A stretch of DNA of 64,000 nucleotides. Origin: Actinoplanes lutulentus (GTDB lineage: Bacteria; Actinomycetota; Actinomycetes; Mycobacteriales; Micromonosporaceae). Both the position numbers and the translations under genes were made by a program. The stretch lies in NCBI RefSeq assembly GCF_003259845.1, contig NZ_QLMJ01000021.1:155083-219082 (forward strand). The letters are read 5' to 3'. The notes beneath the pieces are model-generated. The model made no database searches, was not told the DNA's origin, and saw only the letters and a program-made list of their open reading frames with translations. Positions 58,101-64,000 of this stretch are shown in pieces. The stretch's first letter is position 1, and every line of letters starts with the position of its first letter.

Positions 58101-58134
58101 AGGCGCCCGTAGGTTCCGGAACCTACGGGCGCCT
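58101..58134 (+). terminator. Terminator after the large glycanase
   Basis: A 34-bp perfect palindrome (17-bp arms, 58101-58117 and 58118-58134) begins 10 bp after the stop and is followed by a CTCT run. Confidence 0.88.
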
Positions 58135-58185
58135 CTCCGTATCGATACCCCACTGAGCTGCGTCTATGCATGCCGGAACGGTTGT

Positions 58186-58197
58186 GAAAGCGCTTCC
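58186..58197. promoter_or_regulatory. LacI-type operator 4
   Basis: GAAAGCGCTTCC, a near-palindromic variant, 125 bp before the GH16 start codon. Confidence 0.75.
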
Positions 58198-58251
58198 CCG
58201 GCGTTTCCCGAGCATTGACAGCCCTCAACGGCCCGTTCACAGTCTTGGCAA

Positions 58252-58263
58252 GAGAGCGCTTTC
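58252..58263. promoter_or_regulatory. LacI-type operator 5
   Basis: GAGAGCGCTTTC, 58 bp before the GH16 start. TTCACA 3' to operator 5 and TTGTGA 5' to operator 4 also mirror each other. Confidence 0.85.
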
Positions 58264-58321
58264 ACAGCTCCGTCCTCGCTGTGAAACAACTCCGAAACGT
58301 TCCCCCGAGGAGTCCCCGCCC

Positions 58322-59992
58322 ATGAATCGACGCCTTTTATCCGTCGCCGCCCTCGGCGGCCTGCTCGCCGCGTTCCTCGCGGTACCCGCCGGCCCCGCCG
58401 CGGCGGCCGAGGTCCTCGTCTCCCAGAACAAGCCGGCCACCGCCTCGTCCAGCGAGTGGGCCGGCACCCCCGCCGCCTCCGGTGTCGACGGTGACAACGG
58501 CACACGGTGGTCCAGCGCCTTCGCCGCCGCGCAGTGGTTCCAGGTCGACCTCGGCGCCGCCACCGCGGTCAGCCGGGTCGCGATCAACTGGGAGGCGGCG
58601 TATGCCCGCGCCTTCCAGGTCCAGCTCTCCAGCAACGGCAGCACCTGGACGAACGCGTACTCCACCACCACGGCCACCGGCGGCCAGCAGAGCATCCCGG
58701 TGAGTGGCACCGCGCGATATGTCCGGCTCAACCTGACCCAGCGCGCGCTGGAGGCCTACGGCTACTCCTTCTGGGAGTTCCAGGTCTTCTCCGAGAGCGG
58801 CACCACGAACCCGACGAACGGATTGCTCTCTTACGCCAAACCGGCGAGAGCGTCCACTGAGCAGAACGACCCGCAGTGCAACCCGTGCACCGCCGACAAG
58901 GCGTTCGACAACGACCCGGCCAGCCGCTGGGCCACCAACGCGACCACGGGCTGGGTCGACCCCGGCTGGATCCAGGTCGATCTCGGCGCCACCGCCCAGA
59001 TCAGCCAGGTCGTGCTGCAGTGGGACCCGGCTTACGCTCGGGCGTACCAGATCCAGGTCTCCGCGGACGCCGCCACCTGGTCGACCATCTACTCGACCAC
59101 CACAGGCGACGGACTCAAGGACGTCATCAACGCCAGCGGCACCGGCCGGTACGTCCGGATGTACGGCACCGCCCGCAGCAGCACCTATGGGTACTCGCTC
59201 TGGGAGTTCAGCGTGTACGGCACCGGCGGCAACCCGACCCCGCCGCCAGCGAAGCCCGCCGACCCGGTCTTCCCCGCGTCCCGCCTGGTCTTCGCCGACG
59301 AGTTCAACGGCGGAGCCGGCAGCAAGCCGGACACCAGTAAGTGGACGTACGACCCGGGCTTCCCGCAGAACGGCGAGGTCCAGTACTACACCCCGGACAG
59401 CGCCAACGCCGCGATGAACGGCACCGGCGCGCTCGTGATCGAGGCCCGCAAGGAAGCCTCCAACGGCCGCGACTACACCTCGCACCGGATGAACACCAGC
59501 AACAAGTTCAGCGTCCAGTACGGCCGGATCGAAGCCCGGGTCAAGGTGCCGAAGGGCAACGGGCTGTGGCCGGCGTTCTGGCTGATGGGCGACGACTTCC
59601 TGCAGGGCCGCCCGTGGCCGTACAACGGCGAGATCGACATCATGGAGGTCCTCGGCCGCAACACCAGCGAGGCTTACTCCACGTTGCACGCGCCGGCTTA
59701 CAACGGCGCCGGAGGGTACGGCCAGAAGTACGCGACCGTCGACCTGTCCCAGGACTTCCACGTGTGGGCGGCCGAGTGGGACAGCAAGGGCATCCGCTTC
59801 TTCCTGGACAACACCCTGGTCTTCACGGCGAGCAAGGACACCGTCGAGAACACCCGTGGCCCGTGGATCTTCGACCACAAGTTCTACCTGATCCTCAACC
59901 TGGCCGTCGGCGGCGACTTCCCCGGACCGATCGACGCCACCACCCCGTTCCCCGCCCGGATGCTCGTCGACTACGTGAGGGTCTACCAATGA
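58322..59992 (+). CDS. Secreted GH16 endo-beta-glucanase with two CBM32-like modules
   Basis: A 556-residue enzyme. Signal peptide to about 29 (RRLLSVAALGGLLAAFLAVPAGPAAA); two discoidin modules at about 30-162 and 172-300; short Pro linker; GH16 catalytic domain about 315-556. The catalytic motif GEIDIMEVLGRN (Glu at about 438 and 443) is intact, with NGLWPAFWLMGDDF before it and FHVWAAEWDSKGIRFFLD after, as in laminarinases (beta-1,3-glucanases). GAGGAG ribosome site. The stop overlaps the next gene (ATGA). Two operators upstream. Predicted to cut beta-1,3 or mixed-linked glucan outside the cell. Confidence 0.93.
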   Translation: MNRRLLSVAALGGLLAAFLAVPAGPAAAAEVLVSQNKPATASSSEWAGTPAASGVDGDNGTRWSSAFAAAQWFQVDLGAATAVSRVAINWEAAYARAFQVQLSSNGSTWTNAYSTTTATGGQQSIPVSGTARYVRLNLTQRALEAYGYSFWEFQVFSESGTTNPTNGLLSYAKPARASTEQNDPQCNPCTADKAFDNDPASRWATNATTGWVDPGWIQVDLGATAQISQVVLQWDPAYARAYQIQVSADAATWSTIYSTTTGDGLKDVINASGTGRYVRMYGTARSSTYGYSLWEFSVYGTGGNPTPPPAKPADPVFPASRLVFADEFNGGAGSKPDTSKWTYDPGFPQNGEVQYYTPDSANAAMNGTGALVIEARKEASNGRDYTSHRMNTSNKFSVQYGRIEARVKVPKGNGLWPAFWLMGDDFLQGRPWPYNGEIDIMEVLGRNTSEAYSTLHAPAYNGAGGYGQKYATVDLSQDFHVWAAEWDSKGIRFFLDNTLVFTASKDTVENTRGPWIFDHKFYLILNLAVGGDFPGPIDATTPFPARMLVDYVRVYQ

Positions 59993-61245
59993 GACGCTTG
60001 TTCGCTCTTGTCGCGGCCGCCGCTCTCACCACATATCTGCTGGTCAGCACTTCGTCAGCGTCAGCAGCCGACACCCTTCTCTCCCAGGGGAAGACGGCCA
60101 CCGCCTCGTCGACCGAGTCGGCCGCCTTCCCCGCGTCGAACGCCGTCGACGGTAACGGCGGCACACGGTGGTCCAGCGCTTTCAGTGACCCGCAGTGGTT
60201 GCAGGTCGACCTGGGCGCCAGTGCCACGATCACTTCGGTCGTGCTGGATTGGGAGTCCGCGTACGCTCGCGGGTTTGCTCTGAAGACCTCGAGTAATGCG
60301 CAGAGCTGGACCACCATCTATTCGACGGCCGCCGGGACCGGCGGTCGCCAGACGGTGAACGTGACCGGGACCGGTCGTTATGTGCGGCTCGAGACGACCG
60401 TGCGGGCGACGCAGTGGGGTGTGTCGCTGACCGAGTTCCAGGTGTTCGGCAGCGGCGGCGGGACCACCCCGACCATTCCGCCGGGCGCGGTCCGGGTTGC
60501 GGAGTTCTTGGCCGACTGCCCGTTCAGCCATCGGCTGCCGGACGACCCGATCATCTTCCCGAACCTGCCGGGCGCGTCGCACATGCACAGCTTCTTCGGC
60601 AGCACCGTGACGAACGCGTTCTCGACGGCCGACCAGCTACTCAACGCGAACAGCAACTGCAACCCGTCGATCGACAAGTCGTCGTACTGGATCCCCACGC
60701 TCTACCAGGACAACGCACCCGTCGAACCGGTCACCGGGATCTTCTACTACCTCGGTGAAGGCGTACGCGACGACCTGATCGCGCAGACCCAGCCGTTGCC
60801 GTTCGGACTGCGGATCGTGGCCGGCAACGCCAAGGCGACCGGGCCGGCCGACAACACCATCTCCCGGTGGTCATGCCTGCACGCCGGGGACGCCGGGTCG
60901 TCGCCGGACTTCGTGACCTGCCCGGCCGGCACGATGCTGGAGTCGTACCTCGATTTCCCGCACTGCTGGGACGGGCGCAATCTGGACTCGACGGATCACA
61001 AGAGTCATATGGCGTACCCGGTCAACAACGCCTGCCCGGCCACCCACCCGGTCGTGGTGCCGAAGATGCGGCAGGTCATGCGGTACCCGGTCAGCGGTGA
61101 CCCGGCTCGGCTGAGGCTGGCGTCGGGTGGCGGTTACACCATGCACGGCGACTTCTTCAACGCGTGGCCGGTCGAGGAGATGGCACGGCGGGTGAACGAC
61201 TGCATTCGCCCGATCATCAAGTGCGGGGCCGACGGACGGCCTTGA
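59989..61245 (+). CDS. Secreted CBM32-like plus DUF1996 protein, second copy
   Basis: A 418-residue paralogue of the protein at 52888. Signal peptide to about 27, discoidin module about 28-155 (DGNGGTRWSSAFSDPQWLQVDLGASATITSVVLDWESAY), short linker, DUF1996 about 170-410 with DDPIIFPNLPGASHMHSFFGS and DHKSHMAYPVNN. It is translationally coupled to the GH16 gene, so the DUF1996 protein is probably made with the glucanase and acts on the same polymer. The role of DUF1996 (lyase, hydrolase or binding) is not established. Confidence 0.88.
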   Translation: MRRLFALVAAAALTTYLLVSTSSASAADTLLSQGKTATASSTESAAFPASNAVDGNGGTRWSSAFSDPQWLQVDLGASATITSVVLDWESAYARGFALKTSSNAQSWTTIYSTAAGTGGRQTVNVTGTGRYVRLETTVRATQWGVSLTEFQVFGSGGGTTPTIPPGAVRVAEFLADCPFSHRLPDDPIIFPNLPGASHMHSFFGSTVTNAFSTADQLLNANSNCNPSIDKSSYWIPTLYQDNAPVEPVTGIFYYLGEGVRDDLIAQTQPLPFGLRIVAGNAKATGPADNTISRWSCLHAGDAGSSPDFVTCPAGTMLESYLDFPHCWDGRNLDSTDHKSHMAYPVNNACPATHPVVVPKMRQVMRYPVSGDPARLRLASGGGYTMHGDFFNAWPVEEMARRVNDCIRPIIKCGADGRP

Positions 61246-61248
61246 GAT

Positions 61249-61276
61249 CGTGGCCCCTCCTCCGGGAGGGGCCACG
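61249..61276 (+). terminator. Terminator after the GH16-DUF1996 operon
   Basis: CGTGGCCCCTCC pairs perfectly with 61265-61276, loop TCCG, starting 4 bp after the stop. Confidence 0.87.
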
Positions 61277-61290
61277 TATGCTGATAACCG

Positions 61291-62460
61291 GTGCAAACGG
61301 GGCCTTTTCGACTGTTAGGAACCGGGCCGCGTGAGGCGGCCCGGCAAGCCGGCGTGCTCCTCGCTGTCGCGGGCTGGCTCGCGCTGCTCGGCATCCTCAA
61401 CGACCCCGATCGATCCGGGCGGCTCTCCCTCGTGGCGGCCTGCGACTTCATCGTCGCCTCCTTCGGCCTGTTGCTTCCGTGGGGGCGGTTCAACGTTCAC
61501 GCGCCGGCCCTGCTCGGGCTGGTGGCCTTCGGCGTGCTCGGCCTGTCCACCTGGTCGTTCGGCGGCGTCGCCACCGGCACCGGGCCGTTCCTCGTACTGC
61601 TCTACGCGTGGGCGGCGCTGCACTTTCCGCGCTGGATCCTGCTGCTCTATCTGGTGCCGTCCACTCTCGCGTACCTGGTGCCGCTGATCATCACCGATCA
61701 GCCGCAGGCGATCCTCGGCAGCGCTGTCGTCCTGATGCCGATCGCGCTCTCGGTCGCCCTGCTCATCGAGGCACAGGCGCGCCACCTGCGCGACGACCGG
61801 GCCCGGCTGGCCCGCATCGAGCAGTGGCGGGCCGGCATGGTCAGCACCCTCGCGCACGACGTCCGGGCGCCGCTCAGCACCGTCCGAGGCGTCCTCGAAG
61901 AGTTGGAGGACGCCGCCGGTGGCCACGAGCGGAAGATGATCGAAGCCGCGTTACGGCAGACCGCCCGCATCGCCCGGCTCGCCGACGGGCTGCTTGACCT
62001 GGACCGGATCGACAGCTCAGGGCACCTCAAGCTGGATCTTGGATCCCATCCGGCGCACAGCCTGGTGAAAGAGGCCCTGCTGTACGTGCGTGCCGATGCC
62101 GACATCCAGGTCGAGATAGACGAGAGCCTCGCGGTGTGGGTCGACAAGATGCGATTCGAGCAGATCCTGCTCAATCTGGTCACCAACGCGATGCGGTACG
62201 GCGCGCCGCCGATCATCGTCCGGATCACCCGCGAGGGCGGGTTCGACCGTCTCGAAGTGCGTGACCACGGTCCCGGGATTCCGGACGAGCTGCGGAACCG
62301 CCTGTTCGGCCAGTTCGCGGTCGGTGGGGCGCAGGGCGTGGGGCTCGGGCTCTGGATCGTCCGGCAGTTGGCCGTCGCCCACGGCGGCAACGCGGTCGCC
62401 GAAGCACGCGAGCCCGGGGTGGCGATGGTGGTCACCTTTCCGATACACCAGTCTCCATGA
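61291..62460 (+). CDS. Orphan sensor histidine kinase
   Basis: A 389-residue kinase. About five or six TM helices (residues 20-165) form the input domain. The H-box is STLAHDVRAPLSTVRGVLEEL (His near 189). The ATPase domain has NLVTNAMRYG (N-box), VRDHGPGIPDELRNRLF (G1/F-box) and VGLGLWIVRQL (G2). The GTG start is 8 nt after TATGCT, consistent with near-leaderless initiation just past the terminator. No response regulator lies in the window. It is followed within 25 bp by a LacI gene and may be cotranscribed with it. Confidence 0.9.
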   Translation: MQTGPFRLLGTGPREAARQAGVLLAVAGWLALLGILNDPDRSGRLSLVAACDFIVASFGLLLPWGRFNVHAPALLGLVAFGVLGLSTWSFGGVATGTGPFLVLLYAWAALHFPRWILLLYLVPSTLAYLVPLIITDQPQAILGSAVVLMPIALSVALLIEAQARHLRDDRARLARIEQWRAGMVSTLAHDVRAPLSTVRGVLEELEDAAGGHERKMIEAALRQTARIARLADGLLDLDRIDSSGHLKLDLGSHPAHSLVKEALLYVRADADIQVEIDESLAVWVDKMRFEQILLNLVTNAMRYGAPPIIVRITREGGFDRLEVRDHGPGIPDELRNRLFGQFAVGGAQGVGLGLWIVRQLAVAHGGNAVAEAREPGVAMVVTFPIHQSP

Positions 62461-62508
62461 TCTCGCGACCCAGGCAGCCTCTATGATCTCGCGTCCTCGG
62501 CAACCGAC
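62457..62508 (+). repeat. Imperfect 26-bp tandem duplication at the kinase/LacI junction
   Basis: ATGATCTCGCG at 62457 recurs at 62483, and the following CC-x-x-GGCA also repeats. The first copy spans the kinase stop; the second begins the LacI frame. The unit is not a multiple of 3, so only one copy is in frame. Confidence 0.72.
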
Positions 62509-63544
62509 CATGGACCAGGTTGCCGAGGTGGCCGGCGTCTCGCGCGCCACGGTCTCCCGGGTGATCAACAACGCGGCCTCGGTGGCGCCCTCGATCCGGG
62601 AGGCGGTCCAGCGAGCGATCACCGCGACCGGGTACGTCCCGAACGTCGCCGCCCGCAGCCTGGTGACCCGCCGATCCAACTCGGTGGCCCTGGTGATCAG
62701 CGAGCCGGACCGGCCGGACGACCACTCCTTCCTGAACCGGATCTTCACCGACCCGTACTTCGGCCGGGTGACCGCCGGCGCGACCGGAGCGCTCCGCCCG
62801 CACGACGTGCACCTGGTGGTCGTGCCCACCGACGCCGCCGACCAGCACCAGGTGATCCGGTACCTGCGGCAGGGTCACGTCGACGGCGTCCTGCTGATCA
62901 GTAGCAACGAGCACGATCCGCTGCCCGCCCAGGTCCACGCGCTGGGCATCCCGGCCGTGCTGTCGTCCCGGCCGTCCGGGCCGCTGCCGGTCAGCTACGT
63001 CGACGTCGACCAGCGGGCCGGCGCCGCCCTCGCCGCGGCTCACCTGCTGTCCCGGGGGTGCCGGGAGCTCGCCACGATCAACGGGCCGCTGGACATTCCC
63101 GCTGGTCAGGAGCGGTTGGACGGCTTCCGGTCGTACCTCGGCCAGTCGTCGGCCTTGAGCATCGCCTCGAACGCGTTGCCCCGGCATGTGCCGGCGGTGA
63201 CCGGCGATTTCACCCGGGCCGGTGGTGAGGCCGCCGCCCGAGCGCTGCTGGAGGCGCATCCGGCGATCGACGGCCTGTTCGTCGCCAGCGATCTGATGGC
63301 CGAGGGCGCCCTGCGCGCCGTGCAGGACCGGGGCCGGCGGGTACCGCAGGACGTGGCGGTCGTCGGATTCGACGACTCCAGCGTCGCGCTGGAGTGCCGG
63401 CCACCGCTGACGACGGTCCGCCAGCCGGTCGAGGAGATGGCGGCCGAGATGGCCGAGCTGCTGATGGCCCACATCGACATGCCGGGCCGATCACCCCGCT
63501 CAGTGATCTTCCAACCGACGCTGGTCCTGCGCGAATCCGCCTGA
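62483..63544 (+). CDS. LacI-family regulator, paralogue of the one at 51695
   Basis: A 353-residue LacI protein with helix-turn-helix TMDQVAEVAGVSRATVSRVINNAASVAPSIREAV and effector domain. Shared phrases with the 51695 protein include DPYFGRV, HDPLP, ISYVD/VSYVD and GFDDSS, so the two are recent paralogues. Start ATG 62483 lies in the duplicated segment; ATG 62510 is an alternative and both keep the whole HTH. The helix-turn-helix cores are almost identical, so it may bind the same GAGAGCGCTTTC-type sites. Confidence 0.92.
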   Translation: MISRPRQPTMDQVAEVAGVSRATVSRVINNAASVAPSIREAVQRAITATGYVPNVAARSLVTRRSNSVALVISEPDRPDDHSFLNRIFTDPYFGRVTAGATGALRPHDVHLVVVPTDAADQHQVIRYLRQGHVDGVLLISSNEHDPLPAQVHALGIPAVLSSRPSGPLPVSYVDVDQRAGAALAAAHLLSRGCRELATINGPLDIPAGQERLDGFRSYLGQSSALSIASNALPRHVPAVTGDFTRAGGEAAARALLEAHPAIDGLFVASDLMAEGALRAVQDRGRRVPQDVAVVGFDDSSVALECRPPLTTVRQPVEEMAAEMAELLMAHIDMPGRSPRSVIFQPTLVLRESA

Positions 63545-63622
63545 AGCCACATCCCGGCGCAGCGATCGTGGTCCCCGAACCACAGCTCGACGGGAGTCCC
63601 GGCCCAAGTTCACGCAGGTCAG

Positions 63623-63756
63623 GGCGAGCGTGTCGATTCGGGGTTCGCCACGGCGCCCTGCCGCTGAGCCCTGTCGCCACGCCCAGTTGCTACGCCCAGT
63701 TGCTACGCCCTGTTGCTACGCCCTGTTGCCACGCCCCCAAACGCGACACGCTCGCC
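63623..63756. repeat. Family-3 palindrome split by a tandem array
   Basis: GGCGAGCGTGTCG (63623-63635) and its perfect inverse CGACACGCTCGCC (63744-63756) are 108 bp apart. Other family-3 copies have arms only about 20 bp apart; the extra sequence includes a 13-bp array. Confidence 0.78.
63671..63735. repeat. 13-bp tandem array, five units
   Basis: Five consecutive units of the form CWGTYGCYACGCC, two of them identical (CAGTTGCTACGCC). Confidence 0.95.
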
Positions 63757-63771
63757 GCAGGCCGCCCGCCT

Positions 63772-63810
63772 GTGTCGATTTCGGGTTTGGTGCGCGCCCG
63801 AATTCGACAC
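63772..63810. repeat. Family-3 palindromic repeat
   Basis: GTGTCGATTT and AATTCGACAC arms with inner CGGGTTTGG...CGCGCCCG, matching the 25940 copy closely. Confidence 0.85.
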
Positions 63811-63924
63811 GCGCGGGTGGGGCGCTCGCAGTGTGTCGACTTCGGCACCCGTTGGGCGGTGACCGAACCCCCGACCTCTGCGCGAGCCGAGCGCTGGCGA
63901 GCCGAGCCGATGCTCCTATGGATG

Positions 63925-64000
63925 TCAAGTGGTGGGTGGGGTGTGGTTGGTGGTGATGATTTGGTAGATCTCGCGTGCTATGTAGCGTTTGAGGCAACGG
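63925..64000 (-). CDS. IS110-like transposase, C-terminal end (truncated by window end)
   Basis: On the minus strand the window's last 76 bases read RCLKRYIAREIYQIITTNHTPPTT then stop (TGA at 63927-63925). RCLKRYIAREIYQII is typical of the C-terminus of IS110-family transposases in actinobacteria (related to the RCLKRYVARE end of that group). Only 24 residues are visible, so the family call rests on this short tail. The element extends beyond the window, and its boundary on this side should lie between about 63890 and 63925. Confidence 0.6.
   Translation of the reverse strand, partial: RCLKRYIAREIYQIITTNHTPPTT

Larger units (their letters stand above)
63545..63924. other. Non-coding gap with family-3 palindromes and a 13-bp array
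   Basis: No gene I can support. It holds one family-3 element interrupted by a tandem array (63623-63756), a second family-3 hairpin (63772-63810) and a decayed half-copy at about 63831. It runs up to the IS110-like gene end. Confidence 0.75.

Overview
The window is 64 kb of very GC-rich, densely coded actinobacterial chromosome. The gene content (two adjacent citrate synthases, a DUF4873 / flavin monooxygenase / AurF cluster, NirBD with a winged-helix HemD, LacI-controlled secreted glycanases, frequent leaderless starts) fits a soil actinomycete, most likely a Micromonosporaceae member such as Actinoplanes. That assignment is inferred from style and content. No rRNA, tRNA or CRISPR array was seen.

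Layout. 1-5.4 kb: the 3' end of an ssuD-like monooxygenase, then two MarR-controlled exporters (MMPL and ABC), each divergent from its regulator with a palindrome between. 5.4-9.3 kb: a TPR membrane protein, a three-gene operon (membrane protein, nitroreductase, GH16-like protein) and a citrate synthase with an N-terminal helix-turn-helix. 9.4-12.2 kb: a second citrate synthase, a repeat-filled gap and an unrecognised single-pass surface protein. 12.6-17.7 kb: a five-gene overlapping operon headed by TetR (TetR, DUF4873, flavin monooxygenase, SDR, alpha/beta hydrolase), divergent from an AurF-type diiron oxygenase. 18.6-25.1 kb: nitrite assimilation (HemD-like with winged helix, sirohydrochlorin chelatase, a small unknown, NirB, NirD, NarK). 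25.3-31 kb: a small secreted protein, a repeat-filled gap, an acyltransferase, an NDK-like protein of unknown role, and a LacI/MFS pair with two perfect operators. 31-37.4 kb: Ser/Thr kinase, ECF sigma factor, M23 peptidase, a DUF3159/NYN-LOTUS pair behind a candidate iron box, and a diguanylate cyclase with two TM-GGDEF halves. 37.4-41.1 kb: a MacAB-like exporter and an SDR. 41.2-50.5 kb: small membrane proteins, an SDR, a two-TM protein paired with a 1131-residue STAND/NACHT-type NTPase, hydrolases and unknowns. 51.7-63.5 kb: a carbohydrate regulon of two paralogous LacI regulators flanking four secreted proteins that carry six discoidin/CBM32-like modules (two DUF1996 proteins, one GH16, one GH16-like plus TIM-barrel enzyme), with five GAGAGCGCTTTC-type operators, a DUF305 lipoprotein and an orphan histidine kinase. 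The window ends in the 3' end of an IS110-like transposase.

Most notable. (1) The two-TM protein (43206-43550) and the adjoining NTPase (43547-46942) share a 15-residue motif of the form TGxxxAxxGGxANTG: two copies in the membrane protein's tail and one at the NTPase N-terminus. This is the architecture expected of a sensor NTPase talking to a membrane effector through a homotypic motif, possibly a cell-suicide or defence module. (2) Three families of short palindromic repeats recur in non-coding gaps, including a composite 118-bp paired hairpin present at two loci with identical geometry. (3) The LacI/DUF1996/GH16 regulon. (4) A 16/19 match to a DtxR/IdeR box before the DUF3159 gene. (5) A nucleoside-diphosphate-kinase-like protein with an altered active site and a large unknown C-terminal domain.
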